Source: Oscheius tipulae (taxonomy: Eukaryota > Nematoda > Chromadorea > Rhabditida > Rhabditidae). From it: DNA of 64,000 bases. This document shows positions 46,309-58,951 of the stretch, in pieces (within the stretch, counting starts at the first letter, position 1; each line of letters begins with the position of its first letter). The notes beneath the pieces were generated by a model that saw nothing but the letters and a program-made list of their open reading frames with translations, ran no database searches and was not told where the DNA came from. Position numbers and translations under genes: made by a program. Where the stretch lies: contig JASJZH010000004.1 of NCBI GenBank assembly GCA_037178975.1, positions 2,790,001 through 2,854,000 of the forward strand, in the 5' to 3' direction.

Positions 46309-49215
46309 ATGCCTCCTGAATCTCCGCGAGGAGCATCGAGTCAGGACTGTAAAGCGTAATGTCGTTGGTTTATCTGCTTACTCCGAACTTACAGTGCGAC
46401 GCCGTTGACGCCGCTACAGAATTCTCTTCTGAAGAAGAAGAACAAGAGAACCAGACGGCATATTATACCAGCGTCTCCGAAGGAAAATGCCGATCCGCGA
46501 TACAATAAGTAAGTTACTAGTTTCTTCCCAACAAAATCTTCTTGAAGCCACGGGCGTCCTCGTCCCTCGTATATAGCCCAATACTCTTCTTCTCAGCACG
46601 ACAGCAACAGAACTTCTTCTCCGGTCACGAAGAAAAAGCGTACCAATCAGTAATATCCCTGATTGGTTTTGCAAATACGCTACTTTCAGAGATAACCTTT
46701 CCGATCTGAATATCAGCACGTCTTCCGATGATTCATGGCCAAGTAGTCATAAGTTTGTAAGAAGCTACTGGTTTTCGAGTTAAAATCCCAAATTTAGATG
46801 GGTCTGATGGAGGAGGAGTTGCCGGGGATCACAATGAATGAGCTTGCCTCGGCTAGGGAACTCATCCTTAAGTGCTTCAAAGAAGTTCACGAGGATTATG
46901 TGAAGACGGTCATCGATCAGGAACAGGTGCGAACAGTTTTCTTCTTTTCATTAAAATTTGTTTCAGGAAACGTTCAAGGTATTTTTGAGCAGCATACCGA
47001 AACCCAAGATGTTGCCTCGTTCCAATCGAATTTCAAGTTTCCCTGAAGTACGTTTTCTCCCCTCCACTTTTTCAGCATCTTTTCAGAACTCCAAGAATCT
47101 GATCAAAAAGATAGAGTCTTCTCAAAAACGTCCTAAAGCAAAGACCTGGATTCATACGGAAAAAAACTTCGTGGTAAGCTTTCTATTTTTCTATTCCTAA
47201 CAATTGTTTAGGCTCCCGACAATCTCCGTCTGTCGCACTTTCCCTACGTCGAAAAGTACAGCATCTCGGAGAAGGTGTTTATCGAGAATATCTGGGATAC
47301 TTTCACCGAGGTACTATCTTCTTCAATCTTATTTACATTCGTTTCAGGGTGTTCATGGTGGTGATCGAGGCTGTGGACGTCACATTTCCGACTTCGAAAT
47401 GCTCCGGCTGCTGCAGAAAATTGGCGAATTCAAAGAAAGCGACTTGATGGGTCCATTGACAAACAAACTGCTTGACTTTGCCGTCTTCACCCTCTTTCCG
47501 AACAAGCTCACCTACAAAGAAATCCAAAATGAGTATACGTGAATATTTTTGCCTTATTTGCATGCAAATAACAAATTTAGGATGGGACTGATGCTGAAGC
47601 GATTTGACGGTATTGACATCAATACTAACAATAAGCCCTCGTTCGACGATCGCGTCTCCTTGCTTGCTGAATTCTGCCCGAGATGCGGAACTTACAACTG
47701 CTCCAATCACAAAACTAACACGAAAAGTATGTTGTCGTTTGCCTTGATACAATCCTGTGTTTAGCTATCCCGAAACAGGTGTACGGAACCCCGTGGGGAA
47801 TCAAGTTCAACGACCATGCCTGCTCCGAAAAATGTGGCCGAGAACTAACCATCGATGTATATTGATCTATTCATTCAGTTTAATGTCATATTCCAGAGCC
47901 CGGACTTGAGAAAAAATCTGCGCAAATTCCGAAGTGTCGCCATGGAGAACATCTTCAAACAATGCCTCCTTCGCGAGCCGAATATGTGTAAACTGCGAAA
48001 TGAGATGAAAGCCTGCTGCCGCGAAGTCAAGCATAGGAGATTTTCGTGCTACGAGGTCCGTATTTTTATACGTCATACAAAGTCTTCTTACAGTACACCC
48101 AATTGGCTCTGATCGAATCCTTGGTTGAAGTTCCTCCATCGAAAAAGCTCAAGTAAGTTCAATAGATATGGGGGTCAGTGCCGTAAACTATATCTATTAG
48201 TCTGTATTATTTCAATTATCCATTACCTCTTTATTTTAAAAATCCATTCCAAAGCTAAAAAATAACTTCTAGCAACGACCGCCACCGAGTCTTCAGAAGT
48301 ACTCTGAGATACAAAATGGATAACGGTGCTGTTGCTGAGCCCTGTGACCACGAGGGTCCCTGCGGAAAGAATTGTCTTTGCGTTACAAACAGTACAGCCT
48401 GTACTCTCAGTTGCAAGTAAGTTGAAGCTGTTTATTCTCTTCTAATTGCCCATTTCCAGATGCGGTCCCGGATGTCCCGCCCTGTTCCCTGGCTGCCGCT
48501 GTGCTCCTGGCGCCTGTCGTTCCAAAAGCTGCCCTTGTTACTTAGCCAACTGGGAATGCAATCCGATAACTTGTGGTGCTTGTCACTCGGACGTGCACAA
48601 TCTCCCTGAGCCCCAGAACGACTATGTTCTCTGCAGCAACATTGCTCTTCAAAACGGCTGGAAAAAGAGACTGCGTGTCGGCGTCTCAACCGTGCCGAAT
48701 GCCGGCTACGGACTCTTCCTTGAGCAGGATGTTGAAATCAACGAGCTCATTTCGGAGTACACAGGCGAGATCATTTCGGATGCCGAATGCGAACGACGTG
48801 GTCTCATCTACGACGAACTCTTCCTCAGCTACACTTTCAGTAGGAGCGATTAGCGTCTTTGAAAAATATCTATGTTCAGCTTTGGTCAAGGATCACTCTA
48901 CTGTAGATGCTTTCAAACTCGGCAATGTCATACGCTTTGCCAATCACAAGAAGGCCGGAAAGGGAACAAACTGTCGTGGACAGGTAAAACATCATTAGAA
49001 CCCTCTTGACTCCCGAATCTACAGATAATGAGGGTCAACGGAGAGCAGCGAATTGGTGTCTACGCGTCCAGAGCCATCCAGGCTGGCGAGGAGCTCTTTT
49101 TCGATTACGGGTACTCGGACAATCATCTGGAACGCTTCAAACAGGCTCAAAAGTAGTTTTTTCCCTTTTTGAATAATCCACATGATTTCAGGAACTGGTC
49201 CAAGAACAGACGGTG
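46309..49215 (+). CDS. mes-2: Polycomb histone H3K27 methyltransferase, E(z)/EZH2 homologue
   Basis: Catalytic subunit of PRC2, writing H3K27 methylation for gene silencing, in the nucleus. The ATG at 46309 lies 6 nt behind TATTTCAG. The N-terminal part is exon-rich and includes the conserved block [20 protein letters not shown] near 47.37 kb and [13 protein letters not shown] near 47.7 kb. The Cys-rich CXC region follows ([60 protein letters not shown]), then the SET domain: [60 protein letters not shown] and [20 protein letters not shown]. The normally conserved NHS after RFA is NHK, with a 2-3 residue insertion before NC. It ends QKNWSKNRR. Start, stop and frame are continuous across about 14 short introns. 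Confidence 0.92.
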
Positions 49216-51293
49216 AACGCATTTCTTAAATAACTTTACTGGTACAACCATTTCATACTTTTCAATTTGCCTACACCAATAAACTGGCGATTCAAACGAT
49301 TGTTTTTGGTCCCTATGCCCATTAGAGGAAGAGAGAGCGACTGGCTACTTCCGCGCTCCTCTCGAGCACACAGACTCTCTCTCAGATTGGAATTGTTTGC
49401 TAATCAATGGCCGTCTCGCTCGATCACCTCTGTGAGGGATCTGAGAGTTTTACTGGTAGGTAGGAGTTATTTCTGAGAGGACTGCTAGTTAGAACACCTT
49501 GTGAGAGGCAGTCCTTTATTGTTTCGAAGAAAAAAGCTCTAGCATTACTTCTCTATGAGTTGAACCGAGGAGAATTCATCTGAATCCAATCTGAAAGAAG
49601 AGGAGTGATAAGACGAAGGGGCTAGTAGCAGTATCCCTTTAGAGAGAGTCGGTGTTGTAATCCTTCGCCTAATTCGCGGGCGCTCTAAGCTGTCAGAGGT
49701 CCAAACACGGCGGGACTGTTTGCACCGAACCCTCATCTACCTCCGCGCTGACCGCCGTTACCTCCATTGATTCCGACTTCACTAAATACTCTTTTACCCA
49801 AACTTAGTCATGCTCTCCAGTCTCATAATGTACTTGGCCTTTTGCTTCTTTCCATCATTCTTTTCCTCTCTTACTTTTTGCAATTCGATTCCTAGAAGTA
49901 CTGGTATCCGAGTGCCAGTCACTCCCATGTCCTTTCGTCACTCAATTGCTCCTGAATCAGCTGCGTACAAGTGGTATTTTGAGCACTTTTGTGTTGGCCG
50001 AGTGACCGCCTCTCACGCGTCCCATGACGCGTCTCTCCGAGTACCCGAGACTCTTCACCCATCCCCTTTCTTGTTTCTCCAACTCCAAATTCCGAGCAAC
50101 TTTTGGTCGAACCCAACTTCTGAAGCCAAGAGACTTTGCACTTTCCCGCAGTCTTGCTTATCTGGGAAGACCAAGTCTAGGCAGGGCTTACACATACATA
50201 CTCACTCGGCAAGACTAGGCACTCTAAATGTTTCATTTCTAAAACTCCATCTTTTATTACACTACAACCATGGGATTTTATTAGTTTTCAGTAGCCGAGA
50301 GACAATCCTAAGATACACAGAATCTTCCAGAAGGAAAAAAAGGACTATCTTCCAAGCTCAAAAAGACATCGTTTAGATCAGATGGCACGAGAAAGAATGT
50401 CCAGCTACGACTGTCGCGTGCACCGGCCGTATTGGCGCAAATTAGTCTTCTTAATCGGGGGCCGCTTTGCTAATCTTGTAAGCTTCTGTCACGAAGTGCG
50501 CATGTTGCAGGTGGAGCACCGGGCAGTCGGCGAGCCTGTAAGCTCCTTGTTCTTCGTCTTCGTCTATTCCTGGTCCTTTCGCTCACACTTTATCTTATTG
50601 TTAGCATTTTGTTGTGTCTTTGGGAGATGGAGTCTTGTCTGATTCTGTCCCTCATTCTTGTTTGAAGTCAGTCCTTAAAACATGCTAATAGTGCATCTGG
50701 AACATGTGTAATCACCACCAAGAAACATAAAGTCACTTCCAGACAAGGAGGAGCGGTCACTCCGCCAAAATCTGTTTGTCCTGCTTTGTCGGCGCCACTT
50801 TGAGCAGAAGGAAGGCCAACGGTTCCAGACCAAAATTTCTCTCCCTTTTTAGTCAAACAAGTGGTCATCTCTCAATGTCACACCCGTATCAACTTACAAC
50901 TCGCATTTTGAACGAGTCTCTCTTGACCATTATACTCTCCGGACTCCCTATTACTCTTTCTCTCCGGACTCTCTATTACTCTTTCTAATTTCCATGTTTT
51001 TGTTGCACATACAAAGAAACAGTCGGATTATCCCGGTCACTTGACTCCATACATGTGTCAACGATCCAAGTGGCCACGGGTCAGCCGACTCTTGACCTCT
51101 AATCTGTTTGTCTCTCTTCCTCATTCTCTCCGATTACAATCTCAATGTAATTTTCAGACTTTTCCCCGTGTTGAGCATCTTTGAGGGAGTCGCGTGCGCG
51201 TTCGCACTTTTTCCACCCGAAAAGCACACAAATCGTCTTGCTCATTAGCACTCGTTACCTCTGTCGACAACTTCCTCCAATGTGCCACGCGAG
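49216..51293. other. Intergenic interval, pyrimidine-rich
   Basis: About 2 kb between mes-2 and the second cadherin. The plus strand is CT-rich, producing long but unconvincing open frames (for example 49810-50376) with no splice context. A small hairpin (AGGACTGC...GCAGTCCT) lies near 49.48-49.52 kb and a tandem duplication near 50.94 kb. The 3' end is presumably the promoter of the cadherin. No TATA box stands out. Confidence 0.45.
50935..50984. repeat. Tandem duplication, 25-bp unit, two copies
   Basis: CTCTCCGGACTCCCTATTAC plus five bases is repeated immediately with one C/T change. The period is 25 bp. It is non-coding and probably a simple slippage or duplication product. Confidence 0.8.
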
Positions 51294-54200
51294 ATGAGAA
51301 GTCTTTCCTTGTTGTTGTTTCTTCTGCCCTTGGTCAGGTCACAGACACTCTCCGAACATCCTCCCGTCCTTCAGGTCTGTTTGTCGTTTTGATCAGGGTC
51401 AAAACAAACACTAAGTTTAGGTGACAGCAACAGAAGGCTATCTCGCAGAGACTGCCGATATCGGTACCACAGTTCGGATAAGTCCCGATGCCAAGGCAGA
51501 GTCCCTACAAATTCTCGTCAATGACGAAGATCTCGTTGGTTTTTTTGAGAGAAGAGATGACAAAAGTCCCTTCAGAAGCCAGGAATGGCTCCTGCCACCT
51601 ACCAATACATTTTGACCGGACTTGGGGCCACAATCTTCGCTGTTGATCAGCGTGGTTTCGTCTATCTCAACGTGCCGAACATCGACGCCGATCCTCCGAA
51701 TCCCTCGACTTATCAGTTGAATGTAAGAGACTAACTTTGAAGATATAATGATAGAGTTTAGGTTCAAGCAAGAGAGGTCGACACGGTTCCGATTCGAAGC
51801 AGTGAGCCGGTCACCATCACAATCCAGTAGGTTTCCTCTTTTCTTCCGTACTCTTTACCCAGAGCCCATAAGAGTTTTGTCAAATTGTCCCGTCAGACTT
51901 GTAACGTACCCTATAGCAAACTGGGTAGATTTTCTGCTGATAAACGACAGTTTCAGCATAATGGACGCGAACGACAATGTTCCCCAGTTCGAGCACTCCA
52001 TCTACACCGTCAATACGACGGCGAGCGGTGGCGAACGTCCTATTGTCATGGTAAGAGAGAAACAGAGTATTGCCTTACCTCCGTGATCATTAGGTGGTTG
52101 CCTCGGATGCGGACAGCGGCGACTACGGTAACATCAAGTACCGAATCACCCAAGTGACCAACGATGCCAATGACGCCTTCTATTACGACGAGGCGACCAA
52201 CATGCTCTTCGCGACGAAGGAACTCCTTCCCGGACAAAGATATCAGGTTTGAATAGAGTCTTTTTATTGGATAGGACATGCATTTAGGTGGTGATCGAGG
52301 CCACGGATGGAGGTGGACTGTCGTCCCGGGCGATCGTCATTGTCCTGGCTACGGGAGACAGTACAGTCGCCTCGGTAGCTCCAGAGTTGCCAGGAATGGA
52401 AACCTTTGTCCCTCATCCAAGTTGGGCCACGACTACCTCAGTACCCTTGATGCCTCGGGTCACTCTTGGCAGTGCAGAAGAGGAGGAAACTATTCAGACT
52501 TTTGTGACTGAGGTGGCTGAGAACACTCCGGCAAACACGGTTGTGGTCACTCTTGGGGTACCTTTGCATCAATATCAGAATAAACTGGTTTTAGGGAGAA
52601 GAGGTCAATCATCAAGTGTACTACAATCTGGTAGGAGGCAATGAGGAGGGCAAGTTCAACATCAACTCAGAGACAGGAGCTGTGACGACGACGGAAGAAT
52701 TCGATCGAGAGAGAACAGCCATGTACTCTCTGCAGATCGAGACCAGAAGTCGAGCTCCTGACCAGCATCTCTACTGGACTCTTATCCAAGTCTCTGTTCT
52801 GGTTTGTCCTCGTCATGTAGTCAGTATACCCTTCTTTAGGATCTGAACGACAACTCGCCTCATTTCGTGGGAACACAGCCTATCATACTCACAAAGAACA
52901 TCGACGACTTGTCCGAGCTGACTCCAAATATGGTCATTGGCCGAGTCGAGGTCGAGGATCCGGATGATGGTGACAATGGTCGTCTCGAATTGAGGGTGGC
53001 ACCTCCGATGAACAGACTCTTTAGTGTCTCTTCCGACGGAATCATCTCTGTCCATGGGGATTTTACATCGAAGTAGTTTCATCTTCAGAATCCAATTAAT
53101 TAAACTGCTTCAGTCACTTCGGAGATCATCGAGTCTTCATTGTGGCGAGGGATCACGGGGATCCACCTCGAGAGACCAGAGGCGAAGTCATCATCAACGT
53201 CTTCGGAACCCTGATCACGGAGTCCACAGCCTCGCCCAACGAGATCTACGAGTACACGTCATCCATCGAGGAAGAACCCGCCACACAGCCACATACTTCC
53301 CTGTACTCGATTACCACAGCTCCGAGCAATCAAAGTATCATTTCCAATTATTGCCCAGTTTAAAGTTTCAGTCTATTCCTCATTCCCATCTCCGAAACCG
53401 CTGGAGCGGACGCCGACAGACGGAGGCAACGATCTGGGACAGACAACGGTAAGTGTGGAAAAACACGAGGAACACGTGATACAGGAAGGCGATTATTCTT
53501 CGCCTGAGGCCTCGGAGGAGGTCACAGACAGAATGACTGCGACCGCGACTGTTCCCACCACGACGACCACTACTACGACCACGAGTTCGCCTTCCACGCA
53601 GGTCACTGCATGGCTTTTTATCTGTTTCCCTATGCATGCTCCCTCTTTTTCCTTCTTCTTCGTTTTGGAACAAACATTTTCAGGCAGCTCCTCGAATTGC
53701 ACCCGTTTTCACTCCGCCAGTTATGGCAGTACATGTGGAGGAGAACCGTGCAGAAATCGAGATTGCCAGAGTTCTTGCTGTCTATCCCGATGGACAGCCT
53801 GGACCTGTCTCTTATGTTTTGTCAGAAGGAGATGCTTCTCTATTCTCGTAAGTTGAAACTTTGAACTAGTAGAATCCAAGCTCAGTGTGTCCTCCTTCTC
53901 CGGCACCGTTACTCTTCTTCGTCCTATTGATGCGGAAACGGATCGGGCCTTCCACTTGATCATCACCACCGCTCAATCAGCTCTGCTGTCAAATCAGGAA
54001 GGAGCAGCTCATTCTGTTCAGATCACGGTCCATGTGGACGATGTCAATGACTGGATTCCAGCCTTTGAGACTGCTCAAGAACTGCTTTCCGTTCCCGAGG
54101 ACACCACTCCGGGAACCATTGTCGGCCAAGTCCATGCCTTCGACCAGGACAGAGATGTAACCTTTTTGCGGTCGTGACTGATACACCGTTTAGGAGCCAA

Positions 54201-57200
54201 ACAACAAAATTCGATATCGTCTAGTCTCTGCCGGAGGTCTTGAAGGTCACTTTGCTGTCAACGCCGAGAATGGAATCATCACGCTAACCAGGCCGCTGGG
54301 AGAATTTGCCGGAGAGAAGATTACGGTAATTGAGCGTTCTTTTTTTAGCAAAGTGCAATGCGCTTTGCTTGAAACGTGGAAATGGGTTCTGTGCTTGAAC
54401 TACGAGTTCCTTGCTGACTTCTTCCAGGAACTTTTCACAGTAGGGGACCCCCCTTATTCTCTCTAGAATCAAGGTAAGAGTTCTTGAAAACTCTTGAAGA
54501 GTAGGAGCGTGAAAAGCTTGCCAAATAAGCTTGCCAAGAAGACTTCTAAGAGGACCTTTTCCTAGAAGGGTACAAGAAAAAGAACTCGATCCAGCACGAT
54601 TTATTGGCGCCAAGGAGCAGTACTGGTATACGAAATTATGCACAAGTGAGATTCTTTGTCAAGGAGGAGGAGAGGACTACTGTTGGTCGAAGTTGATGAG
54701 CTGGCGCAGGATGTCGTGGTCGGAGATACGAGCCATCTTGAGAGCCGATCGTGCGAGAGATATATCGGCCATCGGAGACCATCTCTGAGCGACCATATCC
54801 AGTCGTTCAGCTGTGGCCGTAGTCGTGAGTCCGTCGAATCCTCCGACCGCGTAGACTTCTCCGTTCAGTAGTTCCAGCGAGAAATTTGATCTGGTCTTCG
54901 ACATCTTCGGCAGGCTGTGCCACTTACCCTCACGAGTATCGTAGAATTCACAGGTGGCCAGGCGAGACTGTCCGTTGAAGCCTCCGGCGACCATTACGAC
55001 TGTTCTATTCAGAGCTACGGCACAGTTTCCAGTCCTCGGGTGATGCATCCTTCTGTTCAGAGTGTACCACGAGTTCGTAGCTACGTCAAAAATCTCTCCG
55101 TCCTGGTGAACCGTTCGCCCATCGAATCCACCAATAGCCATCACTCCTTCGGCCACAATCACAGCTGCGCCGTCCGATCGGGCTCTGTTCATGCTCTTGA
55201 CTCGGTTCCAGACGTTTGGATGATGACTTGAAACGACTTCACAGCTCGAGAGTCGTTCGACCGCGTTGTAGCCGCCGAGAACCATCAGTTGACTACTTCC
55301 ATCCGTGAAGGGGATTGTCACACTGGTCGTATAGCATCGGCGGTCGTTCAGATCCGGCAACTGAGTCCAGACCTTCTTGTCCATGTCGAAGGCCTTGACC
55401 GAGCGGTAGTATTCGCGTCCACTCATACCACCACAGACGATGAGGCGATTGTCCTGTCGAGATAGACTGCTGTAAGCACGACTTTCGCCGGACATCGGCT
55501 CGAACCGGATCCAGCGCTCGTTTCTCGGGTTGAAGACTTCCACCGTGTCCGTCGGTCCCGTACTGCTCCATCCTCCATAGACCAGAAGGACTTCTCGCGG
55601 CAATCTGTCCATGACTACTCCGTACTCGTCTGTGCCATCGCCAGTGTGACGAAGCTGAAGATGATGCAGTCGAGTCGTCCCCTCGTGTCGTCCCACGTAG
55701 TCGCCGATCAGCTTCTGCTCATTCCGACTATGGATGTTCAGTCTCTCATCACGCAGTGCTACCAGCAGTTCGTCTTCCGTCATCTTCTGGAACTCTTCGG
55801 AGACGGCTATCCTGTGGAAGTATTTCAGAAGCTGTTTCCAAAGCTGGTCGGCCAGAGCGAGGTCTCTTTGAAGAGCATATCGATAGACTTTAAGCAGGTT
55901 TTCCACGTCGATTTGACTGGTGATCGAGTGCTGAATGTGAGGCAGTAGACGATCCATCTGGAGATAGGTGGCTGGGGCCAGCAGCTCACAGGAACGCTTC
56001 AGACTCCAGATTGGGACTTGCTTTTCGGCAGCCATCTTCTTCATCGTCTCGATCATCTCCGTCACGAGGTCCGACGAGAAGGGGATTTTCAGCGAAGGAC
56101 TGGTGGAATCGCGGTAGTTGCCGTGGAAAAGTGCTCGAAAGTAGCCCGACTCGGCTGCCAAAAGACGACGAGAGACTCTCAGCGCCAGGCCATCATTGTC
56201 TCGAAGGACGACATCGATGTCAGATCCACCAGGCGGAGACTCTTGGTCGAAGTCCATCCACTGGTAGAGAGGCGACCGTCTGGACGAAGGCAACAGGGTC
56301 ACCTGGTTCCCTCTCAGAGTTCCTAGACTTTTTATAGTTTCTCACTTCAAACTTTTAGCAATTGTACAAGTTCTTTTGTGTTGCTCTTCAGTAATTAAGG
56401 ACTGCGCGTAGTTTATACTTTCCCCTGCGAGAGTATGCTACTAGCTGAAGGCTGCGAAATAGAGGACTCAGGGAACTAATCAAGACGATTTCAGTTGAAA
56501 GTCGAGGCTAGGGATGGTGGAAATCCAGCCCAATCATCGCAGACCTCTGTTCTTGTCGATGTCGTTCCGACTTCCTCCTCGTCTCTCATTCCATCTGGAC
56601 AATTCTACGGTCGCAAGCCTTCCGATGGCTCTCTACAGTTCAGTCTTCGCAACTACACGTATGTTTCCTCTTTGAGATTTTATCCAACAATCCAATTCAG
56701 GGCTTCGGTTGCTGAATCAATGCGTCCACCACATCTCGTCCAAGTCCTTTCTCTCAACAATAAACCTGTCGACACTCGGTTCATCATGTGCAAAATTGTC
56801 ACCGGAAACTATCGAGATGCCTTTGGAGTGGTGGCTGGAACTGATGGAAACTGGTAAGAGGCTTGTCCGTCTCTCTGCAATTATTCTTTCAGTGAATTGC
56901 GAACCCAGATGGAGCTGGACAGAGAGAATACCGAGCGGTATCTCCTGAACATTTCCGTCTCTGCCGGTGATCAATACGACTACGCCTTGGTCTCCGTGAC
57001 TGTGCTGGATGTGAATGACAATGTTCCGAGATTCATCTTCGACAACGACCTCGGCTTTAACAACTACTTCGGAGCTGTCTCCTCTTCGGCCCCTGCTTTC
57101 ACTCGAATCCTTACTGTCAAGGCAAGAGTCAGTTCAGTCTCAACAATTCAAAGTTCTAGGCGGAAGACGCGGATCTGGGCAACAGTAGTCTGGTCAGATA

Positions 57201-58434
57201 CACGATTGACCCTATGTCGGTCCACCACAAATACTTTTCGATCAGTTCCTCGGGAGAAATCTCGACGCGACAATCCATGTCACAACAACAGAAGACCAGT
57301 CGTCAGACCTTCTTCGACTTCCGTGTGATAGCCTGTGACTCTCCGATAAGTGGTCAGCAGCTCTGTACCAAGGTTAGGGTATTCTTTGTTCAAATGAGTT
57401 CTCTGCTCAGGCCGAGGTGATAGTCAATGTCGTCTCGGAAGCCCATCGTTTCAAGATCCAGACTTCGGGTCTGACCCCGCAACAGCTGGCTGCTCACGAG
57501 AAGGACCTGATCAAGAGCATTCGACAGTTCACTGGCTCGTGTACTCTTCTGACCGTTGAAAAGATGATGGAAAACTCGGCCTTTGACAGCCAGGCTCGGA
57601 CTGACATATACTGGTTTGCCGTAAATCCGGACACCAAGCGGATTTGTAAGAAGCACGAGTTCAGGTAACCTATTCAAATAGTAGTTGTTATCAAAGAGGA
57701 GTTTAGAAAGCTGTTCGAGCCTCATTCAGTCCAGATGATTGCCGGCAAGGTACAGCCGTGGTTCCGTCTGGAGAGGATAGCTGAAGACACCGGGGAGAAC
57801 GAGAACGAGCGAGGCAATAGTCTCTTCTCGTGGCAACTCACTGCCGGATCGCAGCTTCTGCTCGTCCTCGGAGCCTCGATTGCCGTTATTGCTCTGATCT
57901 CCATCATCTGTGCCATCTACTGCTTCTCCAAGTTCAAAGTACCCCTTGTCTCTTGTAACAAATCCTATTCGAATTCAGATAAAGTCCCAGCAGATCCACA
58001 CCTACCATCCAGGCGGCTTCCAGCAGAAGCTTAACACGATCTACTTGCCCCAGCCAGGCATGGATCCCCGTTTGGAAAGCTACGAAACCCAGATAATGGA
58101 GATGCCAATCTCTGATGAGGATCTCACGATCAAGAGCGGCTCAATAGGACAGCCTCATCAGAGGGCATACAGGTTCGATCCTTATAGTAATGCAACTGAC
58201 AGAGAAGATTCAGAAACTACGGGAGACCACCGTCGGCAGGTTACGAAGGCGATTTCAGCATTGAAGAGAGTATGTACGCAGTGAATGGTCCTCCCTGTCG
58301 ATTGGATCCAATGACAAAGTGAGTTTCTTACATTTCTATCCTGTGTCGATCAAGCGGACTTGACCACTTTCAGTCGGGTAGTGCCAGCCTCCAATCTACA
58401 TTTGTGTAAGTCCGCACATGAGTTCAGTTACTAA
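51294..58434 (+). CDS. Single-pass cadherin with membrane-adjacent domain (CDH23/PCDH15-like end)
   Basis: Cell-surface adhesion receptor, complete in the window. The signal peptide is [16 protein letters not shown]. Extracellular cadherin repeats are marked by [45 protein letters not shown] and [10 protein letters not shown] Thr/Ser-rich insert ([16 protein letters not shown]) lies near 53.56 kb. After the last repeat, [20 protein letters not shown] and [18 protein letters not shown] resemble the ferredoxin-like membrane-adjacent domain of CDH23/PCDH15. The transmembrane helix is [20 protein letters not shown] (near 57.9 kb). The cytosolic tail contains [20 protein letters not shown] and, after a 41-nt phase-2 intron, [20 protein letters not shown]. 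The last exon model ends at 58434. A 2.17-kb intron (54326-56494) holds a minus-strand BTB-Kelch gene. Confidence 0.87.
54677..56257 (-). CDS. BTB-BACK-Kelch protein nested in the cadherin intron
   Basis: Probable substrate adaptor of a Cullin-3 ubiquitin ligase. An uninterrupted frame of about 526 codons. The ATG at 56257 gives [20 protein letters not shown]; the frame is open somewhat further upstream without an ATG. The BTB domain includes [20 protein letters not shown]. The BACK domain includes [20 protein letters not shown] and [20 protein letters not shown]. Six Kelch blades follow, with GG-Y/W signatures such as [60 protein letters not shown] and [20 protein letters not shown]. The stop is at 54677. 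No introns at all, unlike every neighbour, so a retroposed origin is possible. The exact KLHL class is not assigned. Confidence 0.9.
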   Translation of the reverse strand: MDFDQESPPGGSDIDVVLRDNDGLALRVSRRLLAAESGYFRALFHGNYRDSTSPSLKIPFSSDLVTEMIETMKKMAAEKQVPIWSLKRSCELLAPATYLQMDRLLPHIQHSITSQIDVENLLKVYRYALQRDLALADQLWKQLLKYFHRIAVSEEFQKMTEDELLVALRDERLNIHSRNEQKLIGDYVGRHEGTTRLHHLQLRHTGDGTDEYGVVMDRLPREVLLVYGGWSSTGPTDTVEVFNPRNERWIRFEPMSGESRAYSSLSRQDNRLIVCGGMSGREYYRSVKAFDMDKKVWTQLPDLNDRRCYTTSVTIPFTDGSSQLMVLGGYNAVERLSSCEVVSSHHPNVWNRVKSMNRARSDGAAVIVAEGVMAIGGFDGRTVHQDGEIFDVATNSWYTLNRRMHHPRTGNCAVALNRTVVMVAGGFNGQSRLATCEFYDTREGKWHSLPKMSKTRSNFSLELLNGEVYAVGGFDGLTTTATAERLDMVAQRWSPMADISLARSALKMARISDHDILRQLINFDQQ

Positions 58435-58951
58435 AGAGAATAATCTCACTCGGTTTGAGCACATTCTATCAGTTTCTAAGTTAATTTGGTTACTAATGGA
58501 TTCAAATTTCTAAAACAAACAGAATGTTCCAGACGGATTTCGACCCTCGTGATTCCAGCACCCGACTATCCTCCGACCCATCCGCGAGGTAATACGCACA
58601 AAAGTCTTCTCTGATCTTTCGACCCTCAAAACAACTGCTCAGCCCCTTGTAAACGAGTTTCCTTATTATTTTTTTGGTGAGAGGCCCCCTCCGAAACCCC
58701 CAATATGATCTTGTGTCTCCCGCGCGCCTGTGTCTTTCCCTCTGTGTCCATATATGCATATATTCATACCTATTGAAATATAGAGAAAGACATTTATTTT
58801 GTATTGTCTATGAAATCTTTGGGACGAGCACTATATACACACTCTGAGACCCTGTTCGTACTAATCGTAATCTCACAACACGGGGGAGGTAAGCAAGAAA
58901 AAAAGTGTAGATAGAAAAAGTATTGTACATTTGGGATTCAACAGAAAGAGA
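58435..58951. other. Convergent 3' regions of cadherin and nsy-1
   Basis: Space between two converging stop codons. A TTTATT (AATAAA on the minus strand) near 58.80 kb fits the polyadenylation signal of nsy-1, about 150 nt after its stop. No coding exon is seen; the cadherin could have one further short exon here if GTGTAAGT at 58.40 kb is used as a donor. Confidence 0.45.

Noticed and set aside
49810..50376. Long plus-strand frame of 188 codons with hydrophobic start
   Set aside because: The region is uniformly CT-rich, which removes stop codons. The frame has no splice context, no recognisable motif and Ser/Phe/Leu-heavy composition from base bias.
54284..54643. Minus-strand 119-codon frame next to the Kelch gene
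   Set aside because: Lies in the 3' flank of the Kelch gene and partly antisense to a cadherin exon. No motif and no ATG context.
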